DNA of 34,432 bases from Cohnella sp. GbtcB17 (GCF_019091135.1 NZ_JAGXJW010000074.1:1-34432), one strand, 5' to 3'. Shown: positions 1 to 9,062, counted from the stretch's first letter. Notes: generated from the sequence alone by a model not told the origin. A program made the numbers and translations.

Positions 1-431
1 GTGCGAGCCCGCCAACCACGTTGCAAAACATCTCGATCACCCGCGCCCGCTGCCAGTTCTGGGCCCGGACGCCGTCTCCGGCGAGCTGGGGATTCTCGGC
101 GTCCAAAGTGGTCCAGGGCATTCGCGTGAGCGACGTGGACATCGTCGATCCGACGTATCACGGCATCATGTTCCAAACCAAGTACAACGGTACGCAGCCG
201 GAAAATCCGGTCACCGACACGATCTTCACCAACATTACGATCTCGGGCGCGCAGAAGAGCGGCGACGCGTTCGACGCGAAGAGCGGCGTCGGCATCTGGG
301 CGAACGAGCTGCCCGCGCCGGGTCAAGGCCCGGCGGTCGGCTCGGTAACGTTTAACAACCTGAAGTTCAACAACGTCGTGACGCCGATCAAAAATACGAC
401 CTCTACCTTTACGATCAACATCAATCCTTGA
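1..431 (+). CDS. C-terminal fragment of secreted beta-helix glycoside hydrolase (GH87 mycodextranase-like)
   Basis: The frame is open from base 3 through the TGA at 429-431, so the gene starts before the window. About 142 residues are visible. They show the regular short-strand pattern of a right-handed parallel beta-helix, with segments such as GIRVSDVDIVDPTYHGIMF, TNITISGAQ and VTFNNLKFNNV, and end in TFTININP directly before the stop. From memory this tail resembles the C-terminus of Paenibacillus-type alpha-1,3-glucanases (GH87), extracellular enzymes that cut alpha-1,3-glucan. Catalytic residues lie upstream and cannot be checked. A pectinase-like or other beta-helix hydrolase is the alternative. 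The beta-helix fold is fairly secure, the family is not. Confidence 0.55.
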   Translation, partial: ASPPTTLQNISITRARCQFWARTPSPASWGFSASKVVQGIRVSDVDIVDPTYHGIMFQTKYNGTQPENPVTDTIFTNITISGAQKSGDAFDAKSGVGIWANELPAPGQGPAVGSVTFNNLKFNNVVTPIKNTTSTFTININP

Positions 432-446
432 TTCAAGACTGGCTGG

Positions 447-484
447 ACAGTCCCGTTCGCCGTCAGGCGGGCGGGGCTGTTTTG
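447..484 (+). terminator. Rho-independent terminator of the beta-helix hydrolase gene
   Basis: A 15-bp stem (447-461 with 466-480) closes on the loop GTCA. It includes a few G-U pairs and is followed by a short T run. It starts 16 bases after the stop codon. Confidence 0.8.
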
Positions 485-512
485 CGTTAACAGCAGCAAG
501 AATTAACGGCGT

Positions 513-549
513 TTTCCATTAACCGAATTAACTTTCGATAATCGTATCG
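513..549 (+). promoter_or_regulatory. Weak candidate promoter of the RCC1/InlB/SLH gene
   Basis: A GATAAT box at 537-542 has TTTCCA 18 bp upstream (513-518), a weak match to a sigma-A promoter. The -10 lies in a short inverted repeat, CGATA-ATCG-TATCG (536-549), which could be chance or an operator. Nothing better is visible between the terminator at 484 and the RBS near 604. Confidence 0.25.
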
Positions 550-619
550 TCTTGTGCGCCTCCCTTAAAATAGCGGCAGAAGCCGGTCCGCGCGCCGGCA
601 AGCGGGGGAGGAAATCGAG

Positions 620-3600
620 TTGAAACGCAAGTTGAGCATGCTGATGTGTCTGGCGCTGCTGTTCGGACTTATTCCTGCATATGGAGGCGCAGCCCACGCG
701 GCGGCGTCGGCAAACGTGATGCAGCTCGTCTCGGGTTATTACCATGATGTCGGTCTGACCACGAGCGGCAAGATGTTGGGATGGGGAGGCAATGAGTTCG
801 GCGGCCTTGCGGACGGCACGAACGTGAACCGCAGCAAACCGGTAGCCGCGCAAGGCATGACGGATGTCGCTTCGGTAGCGGCGGGGGTACGGCAGTCGTT
901 CGCGGTCAAAAAGGACGGCACGGTATGGGCCTGGGGCTCCAATAATCACGGCCAGCTGGGGGACGGCACGACGACGAACCAGTGGTTGCCCGTGCAGCTC
1001 GCGATCAATGGCGTCGCATCGTTGTCGGGCGGCATCGGCTACCATACGCTCGCCCTGAAGAAGGACGGCACGGTATGGGCCTGGGGGAAAAACGACAACG
1101 GCGAGCTCGGGGACGGCACGACGACGAGCCGTTCCGTTCCGGCCGAGGTCCCTGGTTTAACGAATATGATCGCGGTATCCGCGGGCGGCTATCACAGTAT
1201 CGCCCTGAAGGCCGACGGGACGGTATGGGCGTGGGGGCTCAATTCGGCGGGCGAGATGGGCAACGGGACCGAATCTGCCGCACAGACGACGCCAGTGCAG
1301 GTGACGGGCCTGGATCATGTGATCGCGATCTCGGCCGGCAACTATCACAATCTTGCGCTGAAGGAAAACGGCACCGTATGGGCTTGGGGCGAGAATTCCT
1401 GGGGCGCAGTCGGCGACGGCACGACGACCAAGCGAATCGTGCCGGTCCAGGTTCAGGGGATAAGCGACGTCGTCGCGGTGTCCGCGGGCGGCTGGCACAG
1501 CCTTGCCCTGAAGGCGGACGGCACGCTGTGGGCCTGGGGATACAACAATCTGGGCCAAGTCGGCGACGGTACGACCACGACGCGCAAGGCGCCTTTACAG
1601 GTGAGCGGCCTTACGGATGTCGCGCAAATCGCCGCGGGGGCGTTCCACTCGGGCGCTCTGCGCAGCGACGGCTCGTTCTGGGGCTGGGGCTTCAACGATT
1701 ACGGACAGCTCGGCAACGGTACGTTCAAGGATTCGAGCGTGCCGGCGCAGAGCCTCGTATGGCTGGACGATACGGCGCCGGCGCTCGGCTCCGGTACGAT
1801 CTCGGCCGCCGAGGTCACGACCGACAGCGCGACGCTGAGCTGGACCAAGGCGACCGACAACTTGTCGGGGCAGGCGGATCTCCAATATCGCTTGTACCGC
1901 TCCTTCAAGAACAATATCCAGACCGTCGCCGACATGGAGTCCAAAGGCATCGCGGTCAACGCGTATACGGCCGATATCGACAGTCTGCCGTTGACCGGCC
2001 TGCTCGACGGCATGCCGTATTATTTTAACGTCATCGTCAAAGACAAGGCCGGCAACAAAACGGCTTATACGATGCAGCAAGTCGTCACGGTCGCCATCCC
2101 GACCTACAGCGTCATTTATCGGGGGAACGGCAATACAGGCGGAAAGGTGCCCGTCGACGACTTCTACTATTATGAAGACGAGGAAGCCGAGGTGCTTGGC
2201 AACGCTCGTGGGCTGATCAAGGCCGGCTATTCGTTCGCGGACTGGAACACGGAAGCGGACGGAACCGGGACGGCCTACAAGGAAGGCGACCTGGCGCCGA
2301 TCGGGCAGGCTGACCTCGTGCTATACGCGCAATGGACGAAGAATCCGACGTACAAGGTGCTGTATGACGGCAACGGGGAAACGGGCGGCACAAGTCCGGT
2401 CGACAACGAGGAATACGAAGCCGGCGCGACGGCGACCGTCCTGAGCAACGTCGGCGGCTTCGTCAAAAACGGCTTTTCGTTCGCCGGGTGGAACACGAAG
2501 CCGGACGGCGACGGAACGCCTTATGCGGCCGACGCGGCGCTGACCATGCCCGCGGCAAACGTGACGCTGTACGCGCAGTGGACGCTAAATCCGACTTTCG
2601 GCGTGACCTACGAAGCGGCGGATGCCGACAGCGGCAGCGTGCCCGCGGATGCGAGCGCGTACGAAGAGGGCGTCGAGGTGACGGTGCAGGGTAACACAGG
2701 CCATCTGTCGCGGGTGGGTTACACCTTCGCAGGCTGGACGCTGACGGCCGATGGCGGCGGTACGGTGTACAAAGCCGGAGACAAGGTGACGATGGGTGGC
2801 GCTGACCTCACGCTGCACGCCAAGTGGACGGCGAACCCAACGTACGGTGTGACGTACGAAGCAGCCGATGCCGACAGCGGCAGCGTGCCTGTCGATGCGG
2901 GCGCGTATGAGGAAGGCGCCGAGGTAACGGTGCAGGGTAACACAGGCAATCTGGTGCGGGCGGGCTATACATTCGCGGGTTGGACGCTGGTGGCCGATGG
3001 TGGCGGCACGGTGTACAAGGCCGGTGACAAGCTGACGATGGGCGCGGCGGATGTAACACTGCACGCCAAGTGGACGGCGAACCCGACGTATGGCGTGACG
3101 TACGAGGCAGCGGATGCAGATAGCGGCAGCGTGCCAGTGGATGCGGGCGCGTATGAGGAAGGCGCCGAGGTGGCGGTCCAGGGTAACACCGGCAATCTGG
3201 CGAGGGCAGGCTATACCTTCGCGGGCTGGACGCTGGCGGCCGATGGCGGCGGTACGGTGTACAAAGCCGGAGACAAGCTAACGATGGGTGGCGCTGACCT
3301 CACGCTGCACGCCAAGTGGACGGCGAACCCGACGTATGGCGTGACATACGAGGCGGCGGATGCCGACAGCGGCAGCGCGCCAGTAGATGCGAGTGCGTAC
3401 GAGCAAGGCGCCGAGGTGACGGTGCAGGGTAACATCGGCAACCTGGCTAAAACCGGCTACACCTTCGCGGGCTGGACATTGACGGCCGATGGTGGCGGCA
3501 CGGTGTACAAAGCCGGCGACAAGGTGACGATGGGTGGCGCTGACATCACGCTGCACGCCAAGTGGACGGCGAACCCGACGTATGGCGTGACCTACGAGGC

Positions 3601-6600
3601 GGCGGATGCCGACAGCGGCAGCGTGCCCGTGGATGCGGGCGCGTATGAGGAAGGCGCCGAAGTGACTGTCCAAGGCAACACCAGCAACCTGGCTAAAACC
3701 GGCTATACCTTCGTGGGCTGGACGCTCACAGCCAATGGCGGCGGCACGGTGTATAAAGCTGGCGACAAGCTGACGATGGGCACGGCCGACATCACACTGC
3801 ACGCCAAGTGGACGGCGAACCCAACGTACGATGTGACGTACGAAGCAGCCGATGCCGACAGCGGCAGCGTGCCTGTCGATGCGGGCGCGTACGAAGCAGG
3901 CGCCGAGGTGACGGTCCAAGGCAATACCGGCAACTTGGCTAAAATCGGCTACACCTTCGAGGGCTGGACAGTGGCAGCCGATGGCGGCGGTACGGTGTAC
4001 AAGGCCGGCGATAAGCTGACCATGGGCACGGCCGACATCACACTGCACGCCAAGTGGACGGCGAATGTGACGTACAGCGTGACGTATGAGGCAGCCGAGG
4101 CCGACAGCGGCAGTGTGCCTGTGGATGCGGGCGCGTATGAGGAAGGCGCCGAGGTGACGGTCCAAGGCAACACCGGCAACCTTTCGCGGGTGGGTTACAC
4201 CTTCGCAGGCTGGACTATGTCGGCCGATGGCGGCGGCATGGTGCACAAGGCCGGCGACAAGCTGACGATGGGCACGGCTGACATCACGCTGCACGCCAAG
4301 TGGACGGCGAACCCGACCTACAGCGTGACGTATGAGGCGGGGGATGCCGACAGCGGTAGTGTGCCTGTGGATGCGGGTGCGTACGAGGAAGGCGTTGAGG
4401 TGACGGTCCAAGGCAACACGGGCAACCTGTTGAGGGCGGGTTATACCTTCGTGGGCTGGACGATGGCAGCCGATGGCGGCGGCATCGTGTACAAAGCCGG
4501 CGACAAGCTGACGATGGGAACGACCGACATCACACTGCACGCCAAGTGGACGGCGAACCCGACGTACAGCGTGACGTATGAGGCGGGGGATGCCGACAGC
4601 GGCAGCGTGCCCGTAGATGCGGGCGCGTATGAGGAAGGCGCCGAGGTGACGGTGCAGGGTAACACGGGTAATCTGTCGCGGGTGGGTCATACCTTCGCGG
4701 GCTGGACACTGGCGGCCGATGGTGGCGGTACCGTGTACAAAGCCGGCGATAAGCTAACGATGGGCACGGACGACATCGCGCTGCACGCCAAGTGGACGGC
4801 GAACCCGACGTACAGCGTGACGTATGAGGCGGGGGATGCCGACAGCGGCAGCGTGCCCGTAGATGCGGGCGCGTATGAGGAAGGCGCCGAGGTGACGGTG
4901 CAGGGTAACACGGGTAATCTGTCGCGGGTGGGGCATACCTTCGCGGGCTGGACACTGGCGGTCGATGGTGGCGGTACCGTGTACAAAGCCGGCGATAAGC
5001 TAACGATGGGCACGGCCGACATCACACTGCACGCCAAGTGGACAGCCAACCCGACGTATGGCGTGACGTACGAGGCAGCGGATGCCGATAGCGGCAGCGT
5101 GCCTGTGGATGCGAGCGTGTACGAAGAAGGCACCGAGATGACGGTCCAAGGTAACACGGGCAACCTGTCGCGGGCGGGTTATACCTTCGTGGGCTGGACA
5201 CTGGCAGCCGATGGCGGCGGCACGGTGTACAAAGCCGGCGACAAGCTGACAATGGGCACGGCCGACATCGCGCTTCACGCCAAGTGGACGGCAAACCCGA
5301 CGTACAGCGTGACGTATGAGGCGGGGGATGCCGACAGCGGCAGCGTGCCCGTAGATGCGGGCGCGTATGAGGAAGGCGCCGAGGTGACGGTGCAGGGTAA
5401 CACGGGTAATCTGTCGCGGGTGGGTCATACCTTCGCAGGCTGGACGCTGGCGGCCGATGGTGGCGGTACCGTGTACAAAGCCGGCGATAAGCTAACGATG
5501 GGCACGGCCGACATCACGCTTCACGCCAAGTGGACGGCGAACCCGACGTATGGCGTGACCTACGAGGCAACCAATGCCGACAGCGGCAGCGTGCCCGTGG
5601 ATGCGGGCGCGTATGAGGAAGGCACCGAAGTGATTGTCCAAGGCAACACCGACCATCTGACGCGGGCGGGCTACACCTTCGCGGGCTGGACGCTCACAGC
5701 CAATGGCGGCGGCACGGTGTACAAAGCCGGCGACAAGCTGACAATGGGCACGGCCGACATCACGCTTTACGCCAAGTGGACGGCAAACCCCACATACGGT
5801 GTGACATACGAGGCGGCCGATGCGGACAGTGGCAGCGTGCCTGTAGATGCGAGCGCGTACGAGGAAGGCGCCGAGCTGACGGTCCAAGGCAACACGGGCA
5901 ACTTGTCGCGGACGGGCTACACCTTCGCAGGCTGGACGCTGGCATCCGAAGGCGGCGGCACCGTGTACAAAGCCGGCGACAAGCTGACAATCGGACGAGC
6001 CGATGTCCATCTTTATGCAAAGTGGGATATCGAAGCGGGAGGCGGCCCCGACCCCGATCCGGATCCTGTAGCTGCGCCAAAGCTGACGTTGCTTCATTTA
6101 TCGGCAGGCGAATGGAGCGCAGCCTTTTCACCCGGTACCGCGGAGTATACGATTACGGTGTCGGCCGACGTGAATTCGGTTGACGTCACGGCTGCGGCTG
6201 CGAATGAAAGGCAATCCGTCACGGCCAGCGTTTACGATGGGGAAGGCATGCGGATCGGCGGGCCAATCGCGCTCGGCGCAGAAGCGCGTTCCATTACGCT
6301 TGCCGCTTCCGCAGCATCCATGCAGATTGGAGTCGTCGCCGAAGACGGCAAGGAATTAATTTATCTCTTGCATATTCAAAGAGCAAAAACGCAGGAGCCG
6401 GAGACGCCAACGCCTCCGCCGGCAGCGCCGCTTGCGTCGACCCCGCCGCCGTTCAAACTGACGATCGGAGGGACGGAGCAATCTCTCGTCGGAACCGCGA
6501 CGATGAACGCACAAGATCTCGACGTTCAATTGCTCTCATCGGCATTAGCTGCAGGCTTGTCGGCTGCGGCCGAAGGGACTTTAATCGCAATCACGGCGCC

Positions 6601-7663
6601 CGACGATGCGCTAAGCTTGACCGTGAGGTTCGATGCTTCGTCGCTGGATGCCATGAAAACGAAGCGAGCGTCGCTTGCCCTCGTGACCTCGCAAGGTAGC
6701 TACACGCTTCCGATCGCCGACCTTCCCGTCGAGACGACCGATGGCGCCGCATATAGCTTGTCCGTGGGTCAAGGGGGAGCGGCGACGGCCTTGCTGCTGT
6801 CCAAAGCGGCAGCGGATAAAGGTTATGTCATCATCGGCTCACCGGTGATGTTCGAGCTCTCAATGACCCGAGCGGGTGAAGCGAAGATCGTCGACAGCTT
6901 CAACACTTTCGTCAAACGAGAGCTGCCGCTTCCGGCCGGATCGGATCCTGCAGGCGTGACGGCTGTGGTGGTGGAGTCCGACGGCACACTGCGGCCGGTG
7001 CCGACTGAGATCGTCGAACGGGACGGTCGGTATTACGCGGTTATTCGCAGTCTGACAAACAGCGCCTACGCGCTTGTCCGATCGACGGCGGTCGACTTCA
7101 CGGATTTGAACGGGCACTGGGCGCGCGAAGCGATCGACGACATGGCGAAGCGGCTGATCGTAAACGGCTACGCGAACGGGGAATTCCGTCCGAACGCGGC
7201 CGTCAGCCGCGCGGAATTCGCCGCGATGCTGATCCGCGCGCTGGGCTTGCCGCAAACGGGCGAGGCGATGAGCGCCTTTACAGATGTAAGGGCCGAGGCC
7301 TGGTACGGCGCAGTCGTCGGTCAAGCGGCGGCGTACAGCCTACTGTTCGGCGGCAGCGACGGACGATTCCGGCCGGACGAGTCGATCACCCGCGAAGAAG
7401 CGTTTGCCGTCGTTATGCGCGCGGCGAAGCTGGCAGGCATTCCAGGCATGACGGCATCGGAAGACGCGGAGCGCATCCTGCTTGCCTTCGCGGACGGCGC
7501 CGCGATTCACGGCTGGGCGCGCGAGGATGTGGCGGGAGCCGTGCAAGCGGGCCTGATCCAAGGTGCCGGAGGCCGGCTGGCTCCCGCCGGCGCAGTGACT
7601 CGCGCGGAGACGGCGGTCATGCTGCGGCGCTTGCTCGTGCAAGCGGGCCTGATCAGCGACTGA
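620..7663 (+). CDS. Giant SLH-anchored surface protein: RCC1 propeller plus 16 InlB-B repeats
   Basis: A 2,347-residue secreted protein, probably held on the cell wall by its SLH domains. The TTG start at 620 is chosen because GGGGGAGG lies about 8 bases upstream and it gives the basic N-region MKRK before a hydrophobic core and an AHA-AA cleavage region. Domains in order: signal peptide (1 to about 29); seven RCC1 repeats (about 33-382), each with a DGTVWAWG-type core and GxLGDGT turn, enough for a complete seven-bladed propeller; an Fn3-like domain (about 384-491); sixteen 82-residue InlB-B/Flg_new repeats (495-1806), with GYTFAGW and LHAKW cores; a cadherin-like sandwich (about 1817-1920); a Pro-rich linker; a domain I cannot name (about 1944-2150); three SLH domains (about 2157-2340) with NGYANGEFRPNAAVSRAEF-type motifs. 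No catalytic motif is seen. A role in adhesion or in glycan or protein binding is inference. Confidence 0.93.
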   Translation: MKRKLSMLMCLALLFGLIPAYGGAAHAAASANVMQLVSGYYHDVGLTTSGKMLGWGGNEFGGLADGTNVNRSKPVAAQGMTDVASVAAGVRQSFAVKKDGTVWAWGSNNHGQLGDGTTTNQWLPVQLAINGVASLSGGIGYHTLALKKDGTVWAWGKNDNGELGDGTTTSRSVPAEVPGLTNMIAVSAGGYHSIALKADGTVWAWGLNSAGEMGNGTESAAQTTPVQVTGLDHVIAISAGNYHNLALKENGTVWAWGENSWGAVGDGTTTKRIVPVQVQGISDVVAVSAGGWHSLALKADGTLWAWGYNNLGQVGDGTTTTRKAPLQVSGLTDVAQIAAGAFHSGALRSDGSFWGWGFNDYGQLGNGTFKDSSVPAQSLVWLDDTAPALGSGTISAAEVTTDSATLSWTKATDNLSGQADLQYRLYRSFKNNIQTVADMESKGIAVNAYTADIDSLPLTGLLDGMPYYFNVIVKDKAGNKTAYTMQQVVTVAIPTYSVIYRGNGNTGGKVPVDDFYYYEDEEAEVLGNARGLIKAGYSFADWNTEADGTGTAYKEGDLAPIGQADLVLYAQWTKNPTYKVLYDGNGETGGTSPVDNEEYEAGATATVLSNVGGFVKNGFSFAGWNTKPDGDGTPYAADAALTMPAANVTLYAQWTLNPTFGVTYEAADADSGSVPADASAYEEGVEVTVQGNTGHLSRVGYTFAGWTLTADGGGTVYKAGDKVTMGGADLTLHAKWTANPTYGVTYEAADADSGSVPVDAGAYEEGAEVTVQGNTGNLVRAGYTFAGWTLVADGGGTVYKAGDKLTMGAADVTLHAKWTANPTYGVTYEAADADSGSVPVDAGAYEEGAEVAVQGNTGNLARAGYTFAGWTLAADGGGTVYKAGDKLTMGGADLTLHAKWTANPTYGVTYEAADADSGSAPVDASAYEQGAEVTVQGNIGNLAKTGYTFAGWTLTADGGGTVYKAGDKVTMGGADITLHAKWTANPTYGVTYEAADADSGSVPVDAGAYEEGAEVTVQGNTSNLAKTGYTFVGWTLTANGGGTVYKAGDKLTMGTADITLHAKWTANPTYDVTYEAADADSGSVPVDAGAYEAGAEVTVQGNTGNLAKIGYTFEGWTVAADGGGTVYKAGDKLTMGTADITLHAKWTANVTYSVTYEAAEADSGSVPVDAGAYEEGAEVTVQGNTGNLSRVGYTFAGWTMSADGGGMVHKAGDKLTMGTADITLHAKWTANPTYSVTYEAGDADSGSVPVDAGAYEEGVEVTVQGNTGNLLRAGYTFVGWTMAADGGGIVYKAGDKLTMGTTDITLHAKWTANPTYSVTYEAGDADSGSVPVDAGAYEEGAEVTVQGNTGNLSRVGHTFAGWTLAADGGGTVYKAGDKLTMGTDDIALHAKWTANPTYSVTYEAGDADSGSVPVDAGAYEEGAEVTVQGNTGNLSRVGHTFAGWTLAVDGGGTVYKAGDKLTMGTADITLHAKWTANPTYGVTYEAADADSGSVPVDASVYEEGTEMTVQGNTGNLSRAGYTFVGWTLAADGGGTVYKAGDKLTMGTADIALHAKWTANPTYSVTYEAGDADSGSVPVDAGAYEEGAEVTVQGNTGNLSRVGHTFAGWTLAADGGGTVYKAGDKLTMGTADITLHAKWTANPTYGVTYEATNADSGSVPVDAGAYEEGTEVIVQGNTDHLTRAGYTFAGWTLTANGGGTVYKAGDKLTMGTADITLYAKWTANPTYGVTYEAADADSGSVPVDASAYEEGAELTVQGNTGNLSRTGYTFAGWTLASEGGGTVYKAGDKLTIGRADVHLYAKWDIEAGGGPDPDPDPVAAPKLTLLHLSAGEWSAAFSPGTAEYTITVSADVNSVDVTAAAANERQSVTASVYDGEGMRIGGPIALGAEARSITLAASAASMQIGVVAEDGKELIYLLHIQRAKTQEPETPTPPPAAPLASTPPPFKLTIGGTEQSLVGTATMNAQDLDVQLLSSALAAGLSAAAEGTLIAITAPDDALSLTVRFDASSLDAMKTKRASLALVTSQGSYTLPIADLPVETTDGAAYSLSVGQGGAATALLLSKAAADKGYVIIGSPVMFELSMTRAGEAKIVDSFNTFVKRELPLPAGSDPAGVTAVVVESDGTLRPVPTEIVERDGRYYAVIRSLTNSAYALVRSTAVDFTDLNGHWAREAIDDMAKRLIVNGYANGEFRPNAAVSRAEFAAMLIRALGLPQTGEAMSAFTDVRAEAWYGAVVGQAAAYSLLFGGSDGRFRPDESITREEAFAVVMRAAKLAGIPGMTASEDAERILLAFADGAAIHGWAREDVAGAVQAGLIQGAGGRLAPAGAVTRAETAVMLRRLLVQAGLISD
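2102..6037 (+). repeat. Sixteen in-frame tandem 246-bp repeats (InlB-B/Flg_new units)
   Basis: The period is exactly 246 bp (82 codons), with unit starts at 2102, 2348, 2594 and every 246 bp to 5792. The first two units are divergent in sequence. The fourteen from 2594 are nearly identical at protein level and very similar in DNA. Units starting at 4562, 4808 and 5300 are the closest: over about 200 bases compared by eye, the first and third differ at about two positions. This points to recent duplication or gene conversion. The array is a likely place for length variation and misassembly. Confidence 0.95.
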
Positions 7664-7673
7664 AAATTTTATG

Positions 7674-7715
7674 GGGGACGATTCGGGGAAAGGCCCGGGT
7701 CGTCCCCGTTTTTTT
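7674..7715 (+). terminator. Rho-independent terminator of the SLH protein gene
   Basis: GGGGACGATTCGGG pairs with CCCGGGTCGTCCCC, including G-U pairs, and is followed by a run of seven T. It starts 11 bases after the stop. Confidence 0.9.
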
Positions 7716-7733
7716 ATCCGGACGTGCGATTGT

Positions 7734-7764
7734 TTGCCTGTATTTCCCGCCAATTTGGTACAAT
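7734..7764 (+). promoter_or_regulatory. Candidate extended -10 promoter for the 78-residue gene
   Basis: TACAAT at 7759-7764 is preceded by TGG, an extended -10. TTGCCT at 7734-7739 would be a -35 with a long 19-bp spacer. It sits just after the terminator of the previous gene and about 44 bases before the ATG at 7808. Confidence 0.5.
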
Positions 7765-7807
7765 AAGAGTCGGTCAAAGCGCAACCGGCAGTCGAGGAGG
7801 CTTCGAA

Positions 7808-8044
7808 ATGGAAATTACGGCGCAGGATGTCGCGGCTTGGATGGTAAGCGAGATTCGCCATCGCGGGATGTTGAAGCAGGAAGAAGCCGTCGCTTATATA
7901 CGAGAAAGGTTCGGCGAGCGATTCGTATTCGTGAACGAACGCGGACATACGGCGCTCGACCGCGAGGTGGTCAAGGCTTTCCGCAAGCTGCACGGAGGAC
8001 GCGTCGCTTGGGACCGCGACGGATTTTTCTGGGGATGGACCTGA
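7808..8044 (+). CDS. Small DUF6953-like protein (78 aa), function unknown
   Basis: A 78-residue soluble protein. The ATG at 7808 is preferred over an in-frame GTG at 7724, because GAGGAGG lies 6-7 bases upstream of the ATG and the earlier start would sit before the candidate promoter. The sequence begins MEITAQDVAAWMVSEI and continues with EEAVAYIRERFG, FVFVNERGHTALDREV and VKAFRKLHGG. From memory this matches the DUF6953 pattern: N-terminal helix, YI..KFG, a strand, then a VLKAFRKL helix. There is no signal peptide, membrane segment or Cys motif. The next gene follows 60 bp later on the same strand and could be cotranscribed. No function can be assigned. Confidence 0.75.
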   Translation: MEITAQDVAAWMVSEIRHRGMLKQEEAVAYIRERFGERFVFVNERGHTALDREVVKAFRKLHGGRVAWDRDGFFWGWT

Positions 8045-8104
8045 TCGTCCGCTGCATCGCGGACGCGCGGCTATACAAGAATCAAGGACAAGGAGCGTGC
8101 AAGT

Positions 8105-8572
8105 ATGCTGAGCTTCGAGCAAAAGCTGGCGATCGCGGACGAATTCAAGGAGCTGACGCGCAAAGACGTGTCGCTCGGGCGAGTGAATTATCAGTTCGAA
8201 GGCAGCGCCTTCGACAAGAAAAACGTCGTTTATCACCTGCACCGCAGCGGCAACGGATTCGTGTACGCAGGAAGGCTTGAAGGATACGACACGGACGACA
8301 AAGGCTTCGCGAATATCGCGGCGTTCTCGGAGGAGCAGCTGCGGACGATCATAGCGGCGTCCATCGATTCGCTTAGAAGCGAAGCCGGGGTCGCATCCGA
8401 GCCAGCGCTTGAAGAGATCTGGCGCAATGAGAAACGGCAGACGCTGGAGTTAAAGTACGACGATGAAGATACGATGTGGTACGTCTACGCGGGGCTCAAC
8501 CTGGACGGCGCCTTCGACTCCTATGACGAAGCCGCAGAATACTTGAAGGAAGAGGGATTTTCCAAGGCTTGA
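8105..8572 (+). CDS. Hypothetical cytoplasmic protein (155 aa)
   Basis: The ATG at 8105 has an AAGGAG-type RBS about 12 bases upstream. I do not recognise the family. The protein is acidic and soluble, with no signal peptide or membrane helix. The N-terminal part (1-60) has a basic SLGRVNYQFEGSAFDKKNVVYHLHRSGNGFVYAGRL stretch that looks like beta strands. The C-terminal part (about 105-150) carries ELKYDDEDTMWYVYAGLNLDG followed by a helical DSYDEAAEYLKEEGF end. Codon use and GC match the neighbours, and it follows the DUF6953-like gene by 60 bp, so the two may form one unit. The hairpin at 8671-8731 may terminate it. Confidence 0.8.
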   Translation: MLSFEQKLAIADEFKELTRKDVSLGRVNYQFEGSAFDKKNVVYHLHRSGNGFVYAGRLEGYDTDDKGFANIAAFSEEQLRTIIAASIDSLRSEAGVASEPALEEIWRNEKRQTLELKYDDEDTMWYVYAGLNLDGAFDSYDEAAEYLKEEGFSKA

Positions 8573-8670
8573 GCGCTTTAAGATCGACGATCGGAGTCGC
8601 GAATCATACAATTGGGATTTGCCATCCGTTCTTTTATGGGCTATGATGGATATAATGCATGTACGTGGAG

Positions 8671-8731
8671 AATCATATACCGTCAAGGTTCCATGGCAGT
8701 TAGCGAAGCCTTGTCGCGTATATGATTTTTT
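8671..8731 (+). terminator. Long hairpin with T run: terminator or attenuator ahead of ydjO
   Basis: AATCATATAC (8671-8680) pairs with GTATATGATT (8718-8727). An inner stem pairs CAAGGTT (8684-8690) with AGCCTTG (8707-8713). A run of six T (8726-8731) follows. It could end the gene at 8105-8572. A perfect TATAAT box lies just upstream (8651-8656), so it could instead be a leader attenuator for the next gene. Confidence 0.65.
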
Positions 8732-8805
8732 AGTTTTGACGGTCGAGGCTGCTTGCGTTACGCCCAATACAAGGAACAAGGCTTAGCCTTGGAGAGGAGC
8801 GCTCC

Positions 8806-9021
8806 ATGTACAATTCCCGCAAAAAACCGGTTGAAGAGGTACCACTTGAGCCGACTTCCGTATGGTCCTGCGCCAGCGACAGCTGCAACGGATGGATTCG
8901 CGAAAATTTTGCGTTTTCGGATGAGCCGGCATGCACACTCTGCGGATCGCCAATGGAAAAGACCGAGCGCATGCTTCCCGCTCTCGTGAACACGAGCCTG
9001 TCGATGACAAGCCGCGGTTGA
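8806..9021 (+). CDS. ydjO: YdjO-like cold-inducible protein with a four-Cys motif
   Basis: A 71-residue protein starting at ATG 8806, with GGAGAGGAG at 8791-8799 as RBS. It carries VWSCASDSCNGWIRENFAF followed by PACTLCGSPM, so two Cys pairs (CxxxxC and CxxC) that could bind zinc as a small knuckle. Length, the Trp-containing first Cys pair and the short C-terminal tail fit the YdjO family, described in Bacillus as cold-inducible and of unknown biochemical role. The cold-shock gene lies 422 bp downstream on the same strand, which fits the cold-response assignment. The upstream DNA can fold into alternative hairpins and the gene has its own terminator. Confidence 0.75.
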   Translation: MYNSRKKPVEEVPLEPTSVWSCASDSCNGWIRENFAFSDEPACTLCGSPMEKTERMLPALVNTSLSMTSRG

Positions 9022-9062
9022 GGCTGACGGCCGCATCGCATTTGGGAGCATGATCGCGCCCG

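Noticed and set aside
3278..4690. 470-residue open frame antisense to the surface-protein repeats
   Set aside because: It repeats every 246 bp with the coding repeat and is a by-product of its codon pattern. No RBS, signal or family match.
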